Source: Perognathus longimembris pacificus (taxonomy: Eukaryota; Chordata; Mammalia; Rodentia; Heteromyidae). Taken from it: a DNA stretch of 64,000 nt. The stretch is from the NCBI RefSeq assembly GCF_023159225.1, contig NC_063171.1, positions 992,001 through 1,056,000 on the forward strand. Direction: 5' to 3'. Both the position numbers and the translations under genes were made by a program. Below the pieces are notes generated by a model. The model saw only the letters and a program-made list of their open reading frames with translations. It did not search any database and was not told the DNA's origin. Shown piece after piece: positions 10,989 through 21,274 of this stretch (positions are counted from its first letter, which is position 1; each line of letters starts with the position of its first letter).

Positions 10989-12225
10989 TTTTTTTTTTTA
11001 AATTTTATTATCAAACTGATGTACAGAGAGGTTACAGTTTCATACGTCAGGCATTGGATACATTTCTTGTACTGTTTGTTACCTCGTCGCTCATTCCCCC
11101 TCCCCCCTACCCCTTTCCCTTCCCCCCCCCCCCCCCATGAGTTGTTCAGGTCATTTACACCAAACAGTTTTGCAAGTATTGCTTTTGTAGGTGTTTGTCT
11201 TTTTTTACCCTGTGTCTCTCGATTTTGGTATTTCCTTTCAGTTTCCTAGTTCTAATACCAGTATACTCAGACAAGATACAGAGATAGTGTAGGTATAACC
11301 ACAGGAAGGGGATACAAGAAGATCATCAATAATAGAAGCTACAGTTACACATAGCACGTTGAAAGTAGTTACAACAGTGATATAACAATCGTTTCCATAA
11401 CATAGAGTTCATTTCACTTAGCATCATCTTATGTGTTCATAAGGGTATAGCTATTGGGCTCTTGTGATCCTCTGCTGTGACTTGCCTAAATCTGTGCTAA
11501 TTATTCCCTATGAGGGAGACCATAGAGTCCATGTTTCTTTGGGTCTGGCTCACTTCACTTAGTATAATTTTTTCCAAGTCCTTCCATTTCCTTATAAATG
11601 GAGCAATGTCATTCTTTCTGATAGAGGCATAAAATTCCATTGTGTATATGTACCACATTTTCCTGATCCATTCCTCTACTGAGGGGCATCTGGGTTGGTT
11701 CCAGATTCTAGCTATGACAAATTGTGCTGCGATGAACATTGTTGTGCTGGTGGCATTACTGTGATTTTGTTTGTGGTCTTTTGGAAAAATACCCAAAAGA
11801 GGGGCTGCTGGGTCATAAGGGAGCTCTATGTTTAGCTTTCTGAGGAATCTCCATACTGCTTGCCAGAGTGGCTGAACAAGTTTACATTCCCACCAACAAT
11901 GAAGTAGGGTTCCCTTTTGGCCACATCCCCTCCAACAATTGTTATTGTTAGTTTTCTTGATATAGGACATTCTTACTGGGGTGAGATGGAATCTCAATGT
12001 TGTTTTGATTTGCATTTCTTTTATGGCCAGTGATGTAGAGCACTTTTTCATATGTCTCTTGGCCATTCTCATTTCCTCATCAGAGAAGTATCTTTTTAAG
12101 TCTTTAGCTCACTTGATGAGGGGGCTATTGGTTCTTTGCAGTTTGGTTTTGGAGGCATATAATTTTTTTTGTTCCGCATATATTTTAGAGATGAGGCCTT
12201 TGTTCATTGTATGGCTGGTTAAGAC
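10989..12225 (-). mobile_element. 5'-truncated L1 with 15-bp target-site duplication
   Basis: Minus-strand L1. A poly(T) at 10989-10998 marks the A-tail, followed by the 3' UTR with its polypurine tract (C-rich here at 11095-11137) and then the ORF2 C-terminus. The direct repeat agaggttcacatttg occurs at 10974-10988 and 12226-12240, defining a clean 1,237-bp insertion into an older SINE. Promoter, ORF1 and most of ORF2 are absent. Confidence 0.95.
11497..12072 (-). pseudogene. L1 ORF2 C-terminal fragment
   Basis: 191 uninterrupted codons of the ORF2 C-terminus. The cysteine-rich knuckle of the ORF2 protein is intact ([18 protein letters not shown], keeping the C-C-H-C pattern), followed by the conserved tail that includes [20 protein letters not shown]. 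Endonuclease and reverse transcriptase domains are missing through 5' truncation, so the copy cannot mobilise anything. Confidence 0.95.
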
Positions 12226-12435
12226 AGAGGTTCACATTTGTAAGACTCAGGAGACTGAGATCTGAGGATTAAAGCTTGAAGCTAGACTCGGTAGAAAAAT
12301 CTGTTAAAGTTTTATCTTTAGTTAATCATCTATAGGCCAGAAGTAGAGCTGTAGCTCAAGTGACAGAGTTCTAGCCTTGATGAAAAAATCCAAGTGAGTA
12401 TATTAGTCCAGGAGTTCCAGCCCCAGGACTAACAC
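12226..12435 (+). mobile_element. Right part of the SINE split by L1
   Basis: Continues the 7SL-like head ('aggagactgagatctgagg') and the Geo body ('agctcaagtgacagagttctagccttga', 'ccagccccaggac'). It is followed by a (CA)n run in place of a plain A-tail. Confidence 0.85.
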
Positions 12436-12438
12436 ACA

Positions 12439-12497
<59 letters not shown>
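12436..12497. repeat. (CA)n microsatellite at a SINE tail
   Basis: Perfect CA run starting where the A-tail of the SINE should be. Confidence 0.95.
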
Positions 12498-12498
<1 letters not shown>

Positions 12499-13929
12499 AG
12501 AGATAAAATTATTTTTGGAAACGAGCAAAGTCATGTCAAACTTAGTTGAACCATGTTAATTGTTCTGAAATAATTAGAGAAAGGACTTCCACAATTTTCA
12601 ATTACAAGTGGGCAATCTTCATATCTTTGAAAAGAGTAGTAATGTAGCCTCAGAACCTCAATGTTTATTGAAAAGATTTCTAGAATTCATTAGTGTTTGT
12701 TTGAAATGCCTCTAGCATGATCATGGGTTTTAAGTCACTATCTTAAATGATATTACAATATATTCTTTCTCCTCTTTTCTGATAAATGTGGTAGTATTTT
12801 CTCTAGGTAAGGCTAGTTTAAGGACAAGTTGAAACATCACACAAAGCAAATGAGTGCATGAAAATTTGTAAATGCACAATAGGAGAACACCAAGACAAAC
12901 ACATTCTGGAGTGCTGACATAATCTTTTCATCCTCTGGTCAGGTAGGTTCTTACTTGTAGCTCAGAGGCTTTATAATTTTTGTAAAATAAGATTACCTAT
13001 AAATCTTCTTTGTCAAAAATCCCAGAGTAATAGACAGTGTTTTTGCATTGTGGCTTCCTCAAAGCAATTCTCTTTCCTTCTCTGTCTTTTGAGAAGCACA
13101 TAGCAGGGTTCTCCTGGAGGGCAATTAGGTTGATGTATGGACTGTGGGGGTGGCAGCGGGAGAGGCAATGGCTGGCCAGAGCCATTGTTCCCGTGGGCAC
13201 ACTCAGGAGGCACACCTGGGTCTCATTCAAGTGTTCACTGCATAATGTCCTCATTTTAAGCAGAGCTTGTGGGTAATAAACAAAATGCATCTCAGAGGTA
13301 AAACCACTTTGTCCTGTTGAGCAGACCATTAGGGCCGCTGGGAAACCAGTCATCTGTATTGTGATTTTTTTTTTTTAAGGCCCAGGAATCAGACCAATCT
13401 GAAATCTCTAGCCTTGGTGTTTTATCTCTCACCTCTAAATTCTACATGTTGATGGGGTGAAGATAAGTGGGAGGGTTTTAACCAAGCTACTTTTAGAAGT
13501 TTAAATTATCTTGTTATGGATGTATTATATACAACCAAAATAACTACCTAATTTGAAGGCTAAAGACAAGCTCTTACTTCTATTATTCAATTGAATAGAC
13601 TCTATTTAGTATTTTAGTTCATGAAAGAGGCCAGATCTAAACAGCTAGGTTTATTAAAATAAGGAGATTGTAGATTCTCTCCCAAAGATCTTACAAAGTT
13701 GGTGGTACAATCACCCATTTATTCAAGCTTTGCAAACTCATGACCCATAAGCTTTTTGGTTGAGTGTGTAATTTGAATGTTCTAAGTTGGTCATTCTCTA
13801 GCTCCTATTTTGCTCACTAAGTTTTAACTGTCACATACTGATTTTACCCACCTGTTCCCTGAGCTTGCAACATGAATGCATACAACTAAAAGTACTGCAT
13901 GTACCAGTGAAATAAAATTGGGAGACAGT
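12498..13929. other. Unassigned DNA
   Basis: Mostly unique sequence. A minus-strand open frame at 12997-13353 (118 codons, Cys- and Leu-rich) has no domain I recognise and no visible splice or promoter context. It is listed under findings rather than called as a gene. Confidence 0.4.
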
Positions 13930-14075
13930 ACCTTCTTTCAAAATTTTTGTTAGCATCAATTCATTGTACAAGAGACTTCACTATGACTTGTCCATATATA
14001 CATACAATGTACCTTGATCAGCCCATCCTTCACCCTCTCTTATCCCTCCACCCATAGAACAAAACACATTTTTGA
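13930..14075 (-). mobile_element. Old L1 3' UTR fragment, probable
   Basis: 'cattgtacaagagacttcac...cttgtccatatatacatacaatgtaccttgatca' resembles the antisense 3' end of older mammalian L1s. No coding part remains. Confidence 0.4.
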
Positions 14076-14746
14076 TCCCCAAAGGACTGATTTCTGAATT
14101 CTGACTCTGTTGTTTAACATCCAGGTGATCTTACAAATTATATTATTAAATCATATTGTTATTTTGCAAATTATAACATGTTTTTCTTTGGGCTCTAGTT
14201 GTCTATAAATGAAACTAAAAGTCAGATGCTCACACTGTGTCATTAGGAGCAAGGATTGGCAAGATTCTGACTAGCACAACACCTCTGTTACATTATGAAG
14301 TTTTCATGGAACTTGATATACTTTTTTTTTCTTCTTCACAGTAGATGCCTAATCTACAAAAGAATCTATTAATTCTATCTGGGTGGTCAGGGAAAGCTTC
14401 ACAGAAACAAGTGGTCATTTGAACTTAGCCGTGGAGAATAGAAATTATTTCAAGGAACACAGAGGGGCTATAAGACTTTCTAAGGTTTAGTGTTCCTTTT
14501 GGAGGAGGTAGAGAACCACTAGATGAAGGTTCAGTGGGACCAAGAATGGCAAAGAATGTCCCCTAGTGCAAGCAAGAGAACCAATATAGAGTAAGCTTGG
14601 TGACCAACACATGCTTTTGCCTTCTCTCTTTATGTGCCAATGGCCACATAAAGTCAAATATGGAGCCAAAGATAATTCCCAGGTCTCTGGAGCTGAGATC
14701 TGGGCTATGAGGGTATAGAGGGCATTGAATCCTTGAGCATGTGCCC

Positions 14747-14749
<3 letters not shown>
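14076..14749. other. Unassigned DNA with one possible ancient repeat
   Basis: About 14380-14440 ('gggtggtcagggaaagcttcacagaaacaagtggtcatttgaact') resembles a mammal-wide ancient repeat whose family I cannot name. No gene is visible. Confidence 0.35.
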
Positions 14750-14833
<84 letters not shown>

Positions 14834-14834
14834 T
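14750..14834. repeat. Compound (TG)n(GA)n microsatellite
   Basis: About 22 TG units run straight into GA units with one GACA interruption. Confidence 0.95.
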
Positions 14835-14835
14835 T

Positions 14836-15063
14836 GGAACTGGGGCTTGGGGCTTGAATTGAGGGCCTAGGTGCTGCCCCTCAGTTATGTTTGTTCAAGG
14901 TTGGTGCTCTATTATGTAAGCCACTTCAACATCTGTGTATTTTGCTGCTTAATTGAGGATAAGAGTCTTGTGGACTTTTTCAAGCTGTCTTTGAATTTCA
15001 GTCCTCATAACTCAGCTTTCTGAGTAGCTGCAATTACAAGCACGAGCCACTGGTACTTAGCTA
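14836..15063 (-). mobile_element. 7SL-like/Geo composite SINE
   Basis: Antisense Geo body at the left and 7SL-like head at the right ('ctttctgagtagctgcaattacaagcacgagccactgg'). The tail abuts the compound microsatellite. Confidence 0.85.
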
Positions 15064-15334
15064 TGAACACAATCTTAAAGTGAAAGATTAGATCTAGGAA
15101 ATAATCTTAGAATTCTAAGTATATTTCTTGAGAAGAAGCAGACATGCCATAACTTACTCAAATGGTCTTTTCTTGGGTTCAGTGATAAGAAAAAGGCTTT
15201 ACATGGTTCTTAGAATATCTTCGTTGGGTCCTGCTGACCAGTCTGTGAATTCTACAGGCAGCAGCCAACTACCTAGCACGAGTCAAGAATGTATTGCTAT
15301 AAATGGCTGCACAACAAGCAGATGGGTAAATTGA

Positions 15335-15900
15335 ACTTTTCATATCAGAAATTTTCTGCCTAGGCTTCCACTATGGAAATCTATTTGGAAGGTTCTCAAA
15401 GGACTAAAAACATAAGTATCATCTGATCCTGCTATATATTCTGGGCACATATCTGGAGGAATTTAAGTAAGCATAAAATAAAGATACCTGTACAACCATG
15501 TTCATTACACAAGAGACAGGCTATGGAATCAGATTAGGAGTATATCAACCAATGAATGGATGCAAAAAATGCCACACACATACATATACCCCCCCAACAT
15601 AACAAGGAGTATTACTAAACCATGAAAACACGTCACTTGCAAGAAAAAGAATAGAATTTGATAGAATCATGATAAGCCAGATTCAGAAAGAAAAAGATTT
15701 TCCTTAATATGCATACTATAGACCTTAAAATAAAAAAATATATTATGCAGAAGGAATAGTGCCAGAGCCAACCACAGAAGGGAAGAGGGGAAAAGGAGAG
15801 AGTGATAGAGGAAATGAAAATAATCAAAATACATCATGTATGTATGCAAATAGAATAACAAAACACATTAAAATTTCAGAAAAGAAAGAGAGAGATGGGA
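15335..15900 (+). mobile_element. Old L1 fragment (ORF2 3' end), sense
   Basis: Recognisable but eroded ORF2 end: 'tgatcctgctatatattctgggcacatat', 'accatgttcattacacaagagacaggctatggaatcag', 'caaccaatgaatggatgcaaaaaatg', in the order of mammalian L1 3' regions. It has many stops and indels. Confidence 0.7.
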
Positions 15901-16639
15901 ATGGAAGGGGGATAGAAGAGGGAAGAGGTAGGAAGAAGGGAAAGAAAGAAAGAAGAAAGAAAGAAAAGAACTGTAATGGGAAGAACTATGAAAATCATCC
16001 TAAAGTTTTAAGCTCTATACTGTAGATAATGTTAAGAAGGTTTTACCTCAGAGCTTGACAAAATATATACTGATTTAAAGATGAATTCAGAAGCGATGTA
16101 TATGTAGGGGGGGGCAGCACATAGAAGTGAGCTAGTAGAAGTAAGGCTGGTATAGAAAGGTACATACAGGAAATGGTGTGAGGATGAACTATGGTTTCAC
16201 CCATTATGGTGTAAGGAGGGAAGAAATAATGGAAAGAATTCAGAAGCTGAGTCCACAGAACTTAATAGCTCAGGGCATGGATATAGAGAGGAAATGAAGA
16301 TGGTGGTTCCACCCTAACCCTACCTGTGTGCAAGACAAAGATGAGTTCCACTGGAACATGTTAACGTGGTAGACATGACTGTAGTATGGACACAACCAGC
16401 AAATTAAGCTTAGAACAGAAAGAGCTAAATTCAAGGACTTTGGAAATCATCAATATAGAGGTAATATTTGAAGCTGAGAATTACATAATCCTGTGCAGAA
16501 GAGGATGAAAAAGTCATGTAGAACCTTCAGGAACAATACATTAACAGAGAAAATAACAAAAGAGCCAATGGGTGACACTGAGAAGAAACAGAGATCTTTG
16601 CCCCTGTCATGGTGGACATTTGCTGTGTCCCCTTTTTTG
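15901..16639. other. Purine-rich tract and unassigned DNA
   Basis: About 15900-15970 is almost pure A/G with (AAAG)n runs. The rest shows nothing I can name. Confidence 0.5.
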
Positions 16640-16858
16640 GTATCAAAGTTTGGACTTTGGGCCTGGCACTCGTAATCATCTTGCTTTCTCTTGTCTGGTG
16701 CTCTACCACTTGAATCACACATCTAACCCAACTTTTTCTGGTTAACAGTAAATGGAATTTAGTGAACATTTTTGCTTGGGTTGGTTTCAAACCACTATCC
16801 TCAGACCTCATCCTCCGGAGTAGGTAGAATAACAGACGTGAGCCACCCATACCTGTCT
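16640..16858 (-). mobile_element. 7SL-like/Geo composite SINE
   Basis: Antisense: Geo body ('ggtgctctaccacttgaatcaca') then head ('cagacctcatcctccggagtaggtagaataacagacgtgagcc'). Confidence 0.8.
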
Positions 16859-16940
16859 CTCTCTCTTTTTTCAATGTTGGAAACTTTTAAACTCTTAACA
16901 ATGTTGAAATATTAGATTAAATATTAGTAACCATATTTAT

Positions 16941-17365
16941 AGTATTGTGCTATAGAACATTAGAAGTTATTCTTCTTATCTAACTTCATCTCTGCACTCG
17001 TTATCTCATTCCCTCTCCATCTCTATTTCCCTTCCCACAGCTCTTTCCCAGATTGATAACCTCTCTTCCGTTATCTACTTGTGTAAGATCAGTATTTTAA
17101 CTTGCACATGTAAATGGAAACTTGTAATATTTTGTCTTTTTGACTTATTTCATTTAACAATGTCCTCCAAACTCAACTATGTCATGGCAAAGGAAAAAAT
17201 TTGATTCTGCTTTATTACATCTAGTGTGTGTACACGTGCACATGTGTGTGCATGTGCGCACACTCACATGGTCTTTTATATGCATTCATCCATACATCGA
17301 CCTCTGGGGTATTCCACATCTTCACATCTTGTCCATTGTGATTGGAGCTAATAATCACAGAGCTT
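16941..17365 (-). mobile_element. Old L1 3' sequence containing duplicated segment copy B
   Basis: 16941-17240 is the partner of 4134-4433. Beyond the shared block it continues through a CA/TG-rich patch into more antisense old-L1 sequence ('attcatccatacatcgacctctggggtattccacatctt'). Confidence 0.75.
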
Positions 17366-18671
17366 CACACATGTAGTGGGCACGCCTGCACTTCCTTCCT
17401 GCTAGGACCCCAATTTATTCAGGGGAAATTCAGCAGGTGCAATAAATATCCTGGGATCCAATGTGAAGGAGTTTACAGTGTTACCTAAGGACTAGAAAGA
17501 ACCAGAATCTAATTCTTCCTTTATTATTTATTTGTTTTGAACGACTCACATGGGCAGGTTTGGTGCAGGAAATATACAGTATGAGGAAAAAAGTAGAGAA
17601 AGGGGAGTGGGAATCACCACTTCAAAAGAGCTGGTGTTTCACAGGAGGAAGAAAGAGAGAGGAAATCTCAGTGTGAAGAAGCAGAATCCAAGCCTTTAAA
17701 ATAAAGGGGAGATGGAAATAGTGCCATGAAACTTCTTTTTTGGAGTAGTCAGCTGCTCACTGTCTCAGAAGTCAAATAGCCTCTTTAAATTAGCGAATCA
17801 CCTTTTCTTTTAGACTTGAATGTGATAGAAAGATTGCAAATATGACCAGGAGACAACTAAAGGTGAAATATCTAGTTGGGGCTTACTTCTCTGAATCATT
17901 CCAATTATTCCTCATTTCTAGGATACCAGAAGCCACCTCAAAGAACATGATGATTCTTTATTGCTTGTGAAAAATATTTACATTTTCTCTGTACCAGCTG
18001 TATATAAGGAATTGATATTTTCTGAATTGCTAAGTCAATAACATTTCCCTTGAGCCATGAAAGGAGTTGATAAACCAGCAAAACACAAGAGCTTCTGTCC
18101 CAAAGAAGTAGGAGGCACTCAGGCTGTCAGACAATTAAGTGGACCTGAATAAACTGATGTAATTAAGCCTCTTACTGCATAATTATCTTTATTTTAAATG
18201 TGTCTTTTGATGAAACATCTGTTCCTTGCTCTAGATCTGAAAAGGACTCGTGCTCCCCACACACGCAGAGCTTGGAGGCCCTTGCACATGCTGTCAGGGC
18301 TACCTAACTTCGAGAAAACAAATGGTGTCATTTGTTCTATCTCTGCGTGGAAGAGAAAGGTATCCTTGCATCCTTGGCCTTTGTTCATCTGATCGACATG
18401 CTTGCAGCAGCTGCCTGAAGAGAGGTTACACATATCCATCCCTGACAGGGGGCATCTAGCTGTCAGGTTCTGCATGTCTAGCTGTTGGCCCTGAAGAACC
18501 CCCAGCTGTGCTGGGTGAATCAAGGCTGGGCCCAGTGGTCTGTAGGACTCTCTTAGGTCCCTGTCTCCAGGCAGCTGGGAAGAACCTTGTTCCTTTCACT
18601 GAATAAATATGGTTGGTCAAATATGAAATACTTGATGTAGGCCACTTATTTTGCTGAATTTTTTATTTTTA
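17366..18671. other. Unassigned DNA
   Basis: No gene recognised. Overlapping open frames on both strands at 18194-18523 have no known domain. Confidence 0.4.
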
Positions 18672-18892
18672 CTTTTTGTCATTGGTCCTGGGTCTTAAAC
18701 TCAGGGCCTGAGAGCTGTTCCTGAGCTTCTTTTGCTCAAGGTATCACTCTACCACTTGAGCCACAGCTCTACTTCTGGGTTTTCTGATAGCTTTTAATGG
18801 AGATAAGAATCTCACAGACTGGCTTCTAACTGTGATCCTCAGATCTCAGCCTCTTCAGTAGCTAGGACTTTAGACACCAATGCCTGGCTGTT
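18672..18892 (-). mobile_element. 7SL-like/Geo composite SINE
   Basis: A well-preserved antisense Geo body ('ctctaccacttgagccacagctctacttctgg') joined to the antisense 7SL-like head ('cctcagatctcagcctcttcagtagctagga'). Confidence 0.92.
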
Positions 18893-19589
18893 GGTGTATT
18901 TTGATGGATCATTTTTTACCTATTCTAATTCTACAGTCTGAAAGTGCCTATTAGTCAAATTTCTAGCATTGTTTTAATACCAATGCTCCCTTTAGGTCAT
19001 AGGCTTTGGTGGGAAAGAGACCTGCTTTTATAGCTGGTTTTGCCATTCTACCCATGGGCTATGACATCAATCATTCATTGTTATTTTGCCTTAGTTTGTC
19101 CAACTTTAAGCTTGAAATCATGATACTTGCCAGGTGAAATGAATGCAGGAATCAAAAGGTAAATGAAGGGCCTAGTAACCTAGCATGGTGTCTTGACTAT
19201 ATTAGCTAATCTGAATAAACATTCATTCTTTTTTCTTCGTCACACCTCTTCCCATTGTTCCTAAGGCAATCCTAAATATCATTCTTTTAGTAAACGGTGA
19301 GACTTCTGTGACTGGGAATACAGACTAGTACCACCTCTCTTTAGTGTCATTAGTTGGGAGAGCAAGAAGTTAGGCCAGCAGGATGAGTGCTGAATGGGAT
19401 CAACAACAATCTACCAGCCCTGATTGGTGAATAAGGAATTTGATCTGTATTTATTCCATACTTGGGCTTTGTCACTCCCTTCCTAGATACTTCTTGTCTT
19501 CAATGTATTGGTGTCACTCACACTAGATCAGCTCATGGCAGATGATATATTAAGCCAATGTCTTAGCTTTTCTTCTTATTTCTAACAGC
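18893..19589. other. Unassigned DNA
   Basis: No gene or named repeat recognised. Confidence 0.5.
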
Positions 19590-20145
19590 TCTATTGAAAT
19601 ACGATTTGCACACTACACAATTCATCCACTTAAAATGTAGACCTCAGTGGCTTTTAGTATTTTTGCAAAGGTGTACATCTATCACTGTAGTCAATTTTAG
19701 AACACTGTAGAATTCAGAAAGAAATCCTGTACTCTTCAGCCACCACACCCCATACATCTACTCCACAGCATTCTTAGGCAGCCACTAATCTGTTTCTATC
19801 CCTATAATGTTCATATCTAGGACACTTCACATAAATTAAATCATAAAATATGTAATTTTTGTGTCTAGATTTTTACTTTGAATAATATTTTCAAGGTCTA
19901 GCAAATTTTTTGGTATGTACCAGTACTTTACTCTTTTTATAGCTAAAAAATTTCCATTGTAATGGATATACCATATTTTATTTATCCATTTTTCAGCTCA
20001 TTGACATGTGGTTTGTTTTTACTTTTTTGTCTATTGAGAACAATAATGCTGCTGGCATTTGTATCAAGATTTTGCATCAAGATGTGTTCATGATTCCCTT
20101 GTGTGTAGATTTAAGGATAAAAGTATTAGGTTGTATGGAAACTAC
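19590..20145 (-). mobile_element. Ancient L1 (L1M-type) 3' region, antisense
   Basis: Starts 'ctattgaaatacgatttgcacactacacaattcatccacttaaaatgta' and runs through 'tccattgtaatggatataccatattttatttatccattt' to 'caataatgctgctggcattt', the typical antisense order of ancient mammalian L1. A further piece, 20470-20580 ('aaaattcccaccagcaatgtatg'), resumes the same element after younger insertions. Confidence 0.8.
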
Positions 20146-20151
20146 TTTTTA

Positions 20152-20243
20152 ATTTCACTTAATTTTACTGTAAGGGTGATGTCAGAGGGTTTACAGTTAC
20201 GTAAGTAAGGTAATGAGTGCATTTCTTGTCAAACATTATTTTC
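20152..20243 (-). mobile_element. Younger L1 3' UTR fragment inside the ancient L1
   Basis: Corresponds to the last ~90 bp of the L1 family at 10989 and 55990 ('gagggtttacagttacgtaagtaaggtaatgagtgcatttcttgt'). It is diverged. Confidence 0.65.
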
Positions 20244-20247
20244 TTTG

Positions 20248-20322
20248 TGGTGTTGGGATTGAGTCCAGCTTGTCCATGCTGTGCAAGCACTCTATCTCTG
20301 AGCTATTCCCCCAGTTGTTTTT
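20248..20322 (-). mobile_element. Solo ID-like (tRNA-Ala-type) monomer
   Basis: Antisense ID-like monomer: 'gggattgagtccagc...ctgagctattcccccag'. No Geo half is attached. Confidence 0.7.
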
Positions 20323-20350
20323 AGTAGCTTCCAGACTCTTTATTTAAAAG

Positions 20351-20469
20351 CAGTTGCAGGGGCTAGGAATATGGCCTCATGGTAGAGTGCTAGCTTTGAG
20401 CAAAAAGAAGCCACAGACAGTGCTCAGGCCTGAGTTCAAGCCCCAGGACTGGCAAAATAAAAAAAAATA
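20351..20469 (+). mobile_element. Internally deleted IDL/Geo SINE chimera
   Basis: Begins as an ID-like head ('ggggctaggaatatggcctc') but switches at the A-box region into the Geo body ('atggtagagtgctagctttgagc') and ends 'ccccaggactggc' plus A-tail. About 100 bp of a normal dimer is missing exactly between the two similar A-box-like motifs. Confidence 0.8.
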
Positions 20470-20580
20470 AGTCTGCAGCATTTAAAATTCCCACCAGCAA
20501 TGTATGTTGGTTGCCCTTTCTTGATAGCTAGTTGAATTAATCTGTTGCAAAAAGTATTTCAATGGCTTGTACTTTAAACC

Positions 20581-20997
20581 ATAGCTTCTAATGGCTTTGT
20601 ACTTCAGAGGACTTAAAAAGCAGTGCGGGCTGTGCTACAGTAAGTCACTGGGCCACAGAACACCAGATTGTGATTATTTGTAATCTCATTTGCAATGAGA
20701 TAAGTTGGGTAAGGAAGAGGAAATGCTCCATCTCAGAGCAGGTCTTCGGGGAAGTGGCTGTCATGTCAACAGTGCTCAGGGTGGAGGAGGAGAGGGGAAA
20801 GTCAAGAAGAAAGTCAACATCCAATCCCATCAGTAACTCACCACTTAACACCAAGCTGTACTACCTTATTAGTAGTGATATATTTAATTATCAGCTATAT
20901 AAAAACAGGCACAGAAAAGCTGAAAGTAGCATCCAAAGAATAGTGAGGAAGCTATGCTTCTAATCTTTGATCCAGAATGATTTTTAAATGGCAGTGA
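20581..20997. other. Unassigned DNA
   Basis: No gene recognised. The short open frames at 20645-20963 on the two strands are not supported. Confidence 0.4.
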
Positions 20998-21195
20998 CAC
21001 CTGTTGGGCATCTGTGGCTCAGACACTACTCAGCAGGTTGACATCTGGAGGACTTTCATTCAAATGCAGCCCAAAGGAAAAAGTTGGCAGGACACTCTCT
21101 ACAGTTAGCCAGCAAAAAGCCAGACTGGAGGTGTGGCTTAAGTAATGGAGTACCAGCTATGAGGCCTTGAGTTTTTTGCTCTGGTATTAGCACTG
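20998..21195 (+). mobile_element. Old 7SL-like/Geo SINE that received the VDAC3 retrocopy
   Basis: Eroded head ('ggcatctgtggctcagacac') and Geo body ('gtggcttaagtaatggagtaccagc'), ending 'ggtattagcactg' before an A-rich tail. The VDAC3 retrocopy starts in that tail. Confidence 0.75.
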
Positions 21196-21274
21196 AAAAA
21201 AGAAAACAAGGTTGGTTCGAAGAAGACCTTCAACGTTGCCCTGGCGGAGCGGGCCGGGCCCTTGCGTTGTAGAT

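Noticed and set aside
18194..18523. 109-codon minus-strand frame and overlapping plus-strand frames
   Set aside because: No domain, no splice or promoter context, and several frames open at once in a locally GC-richer patch.
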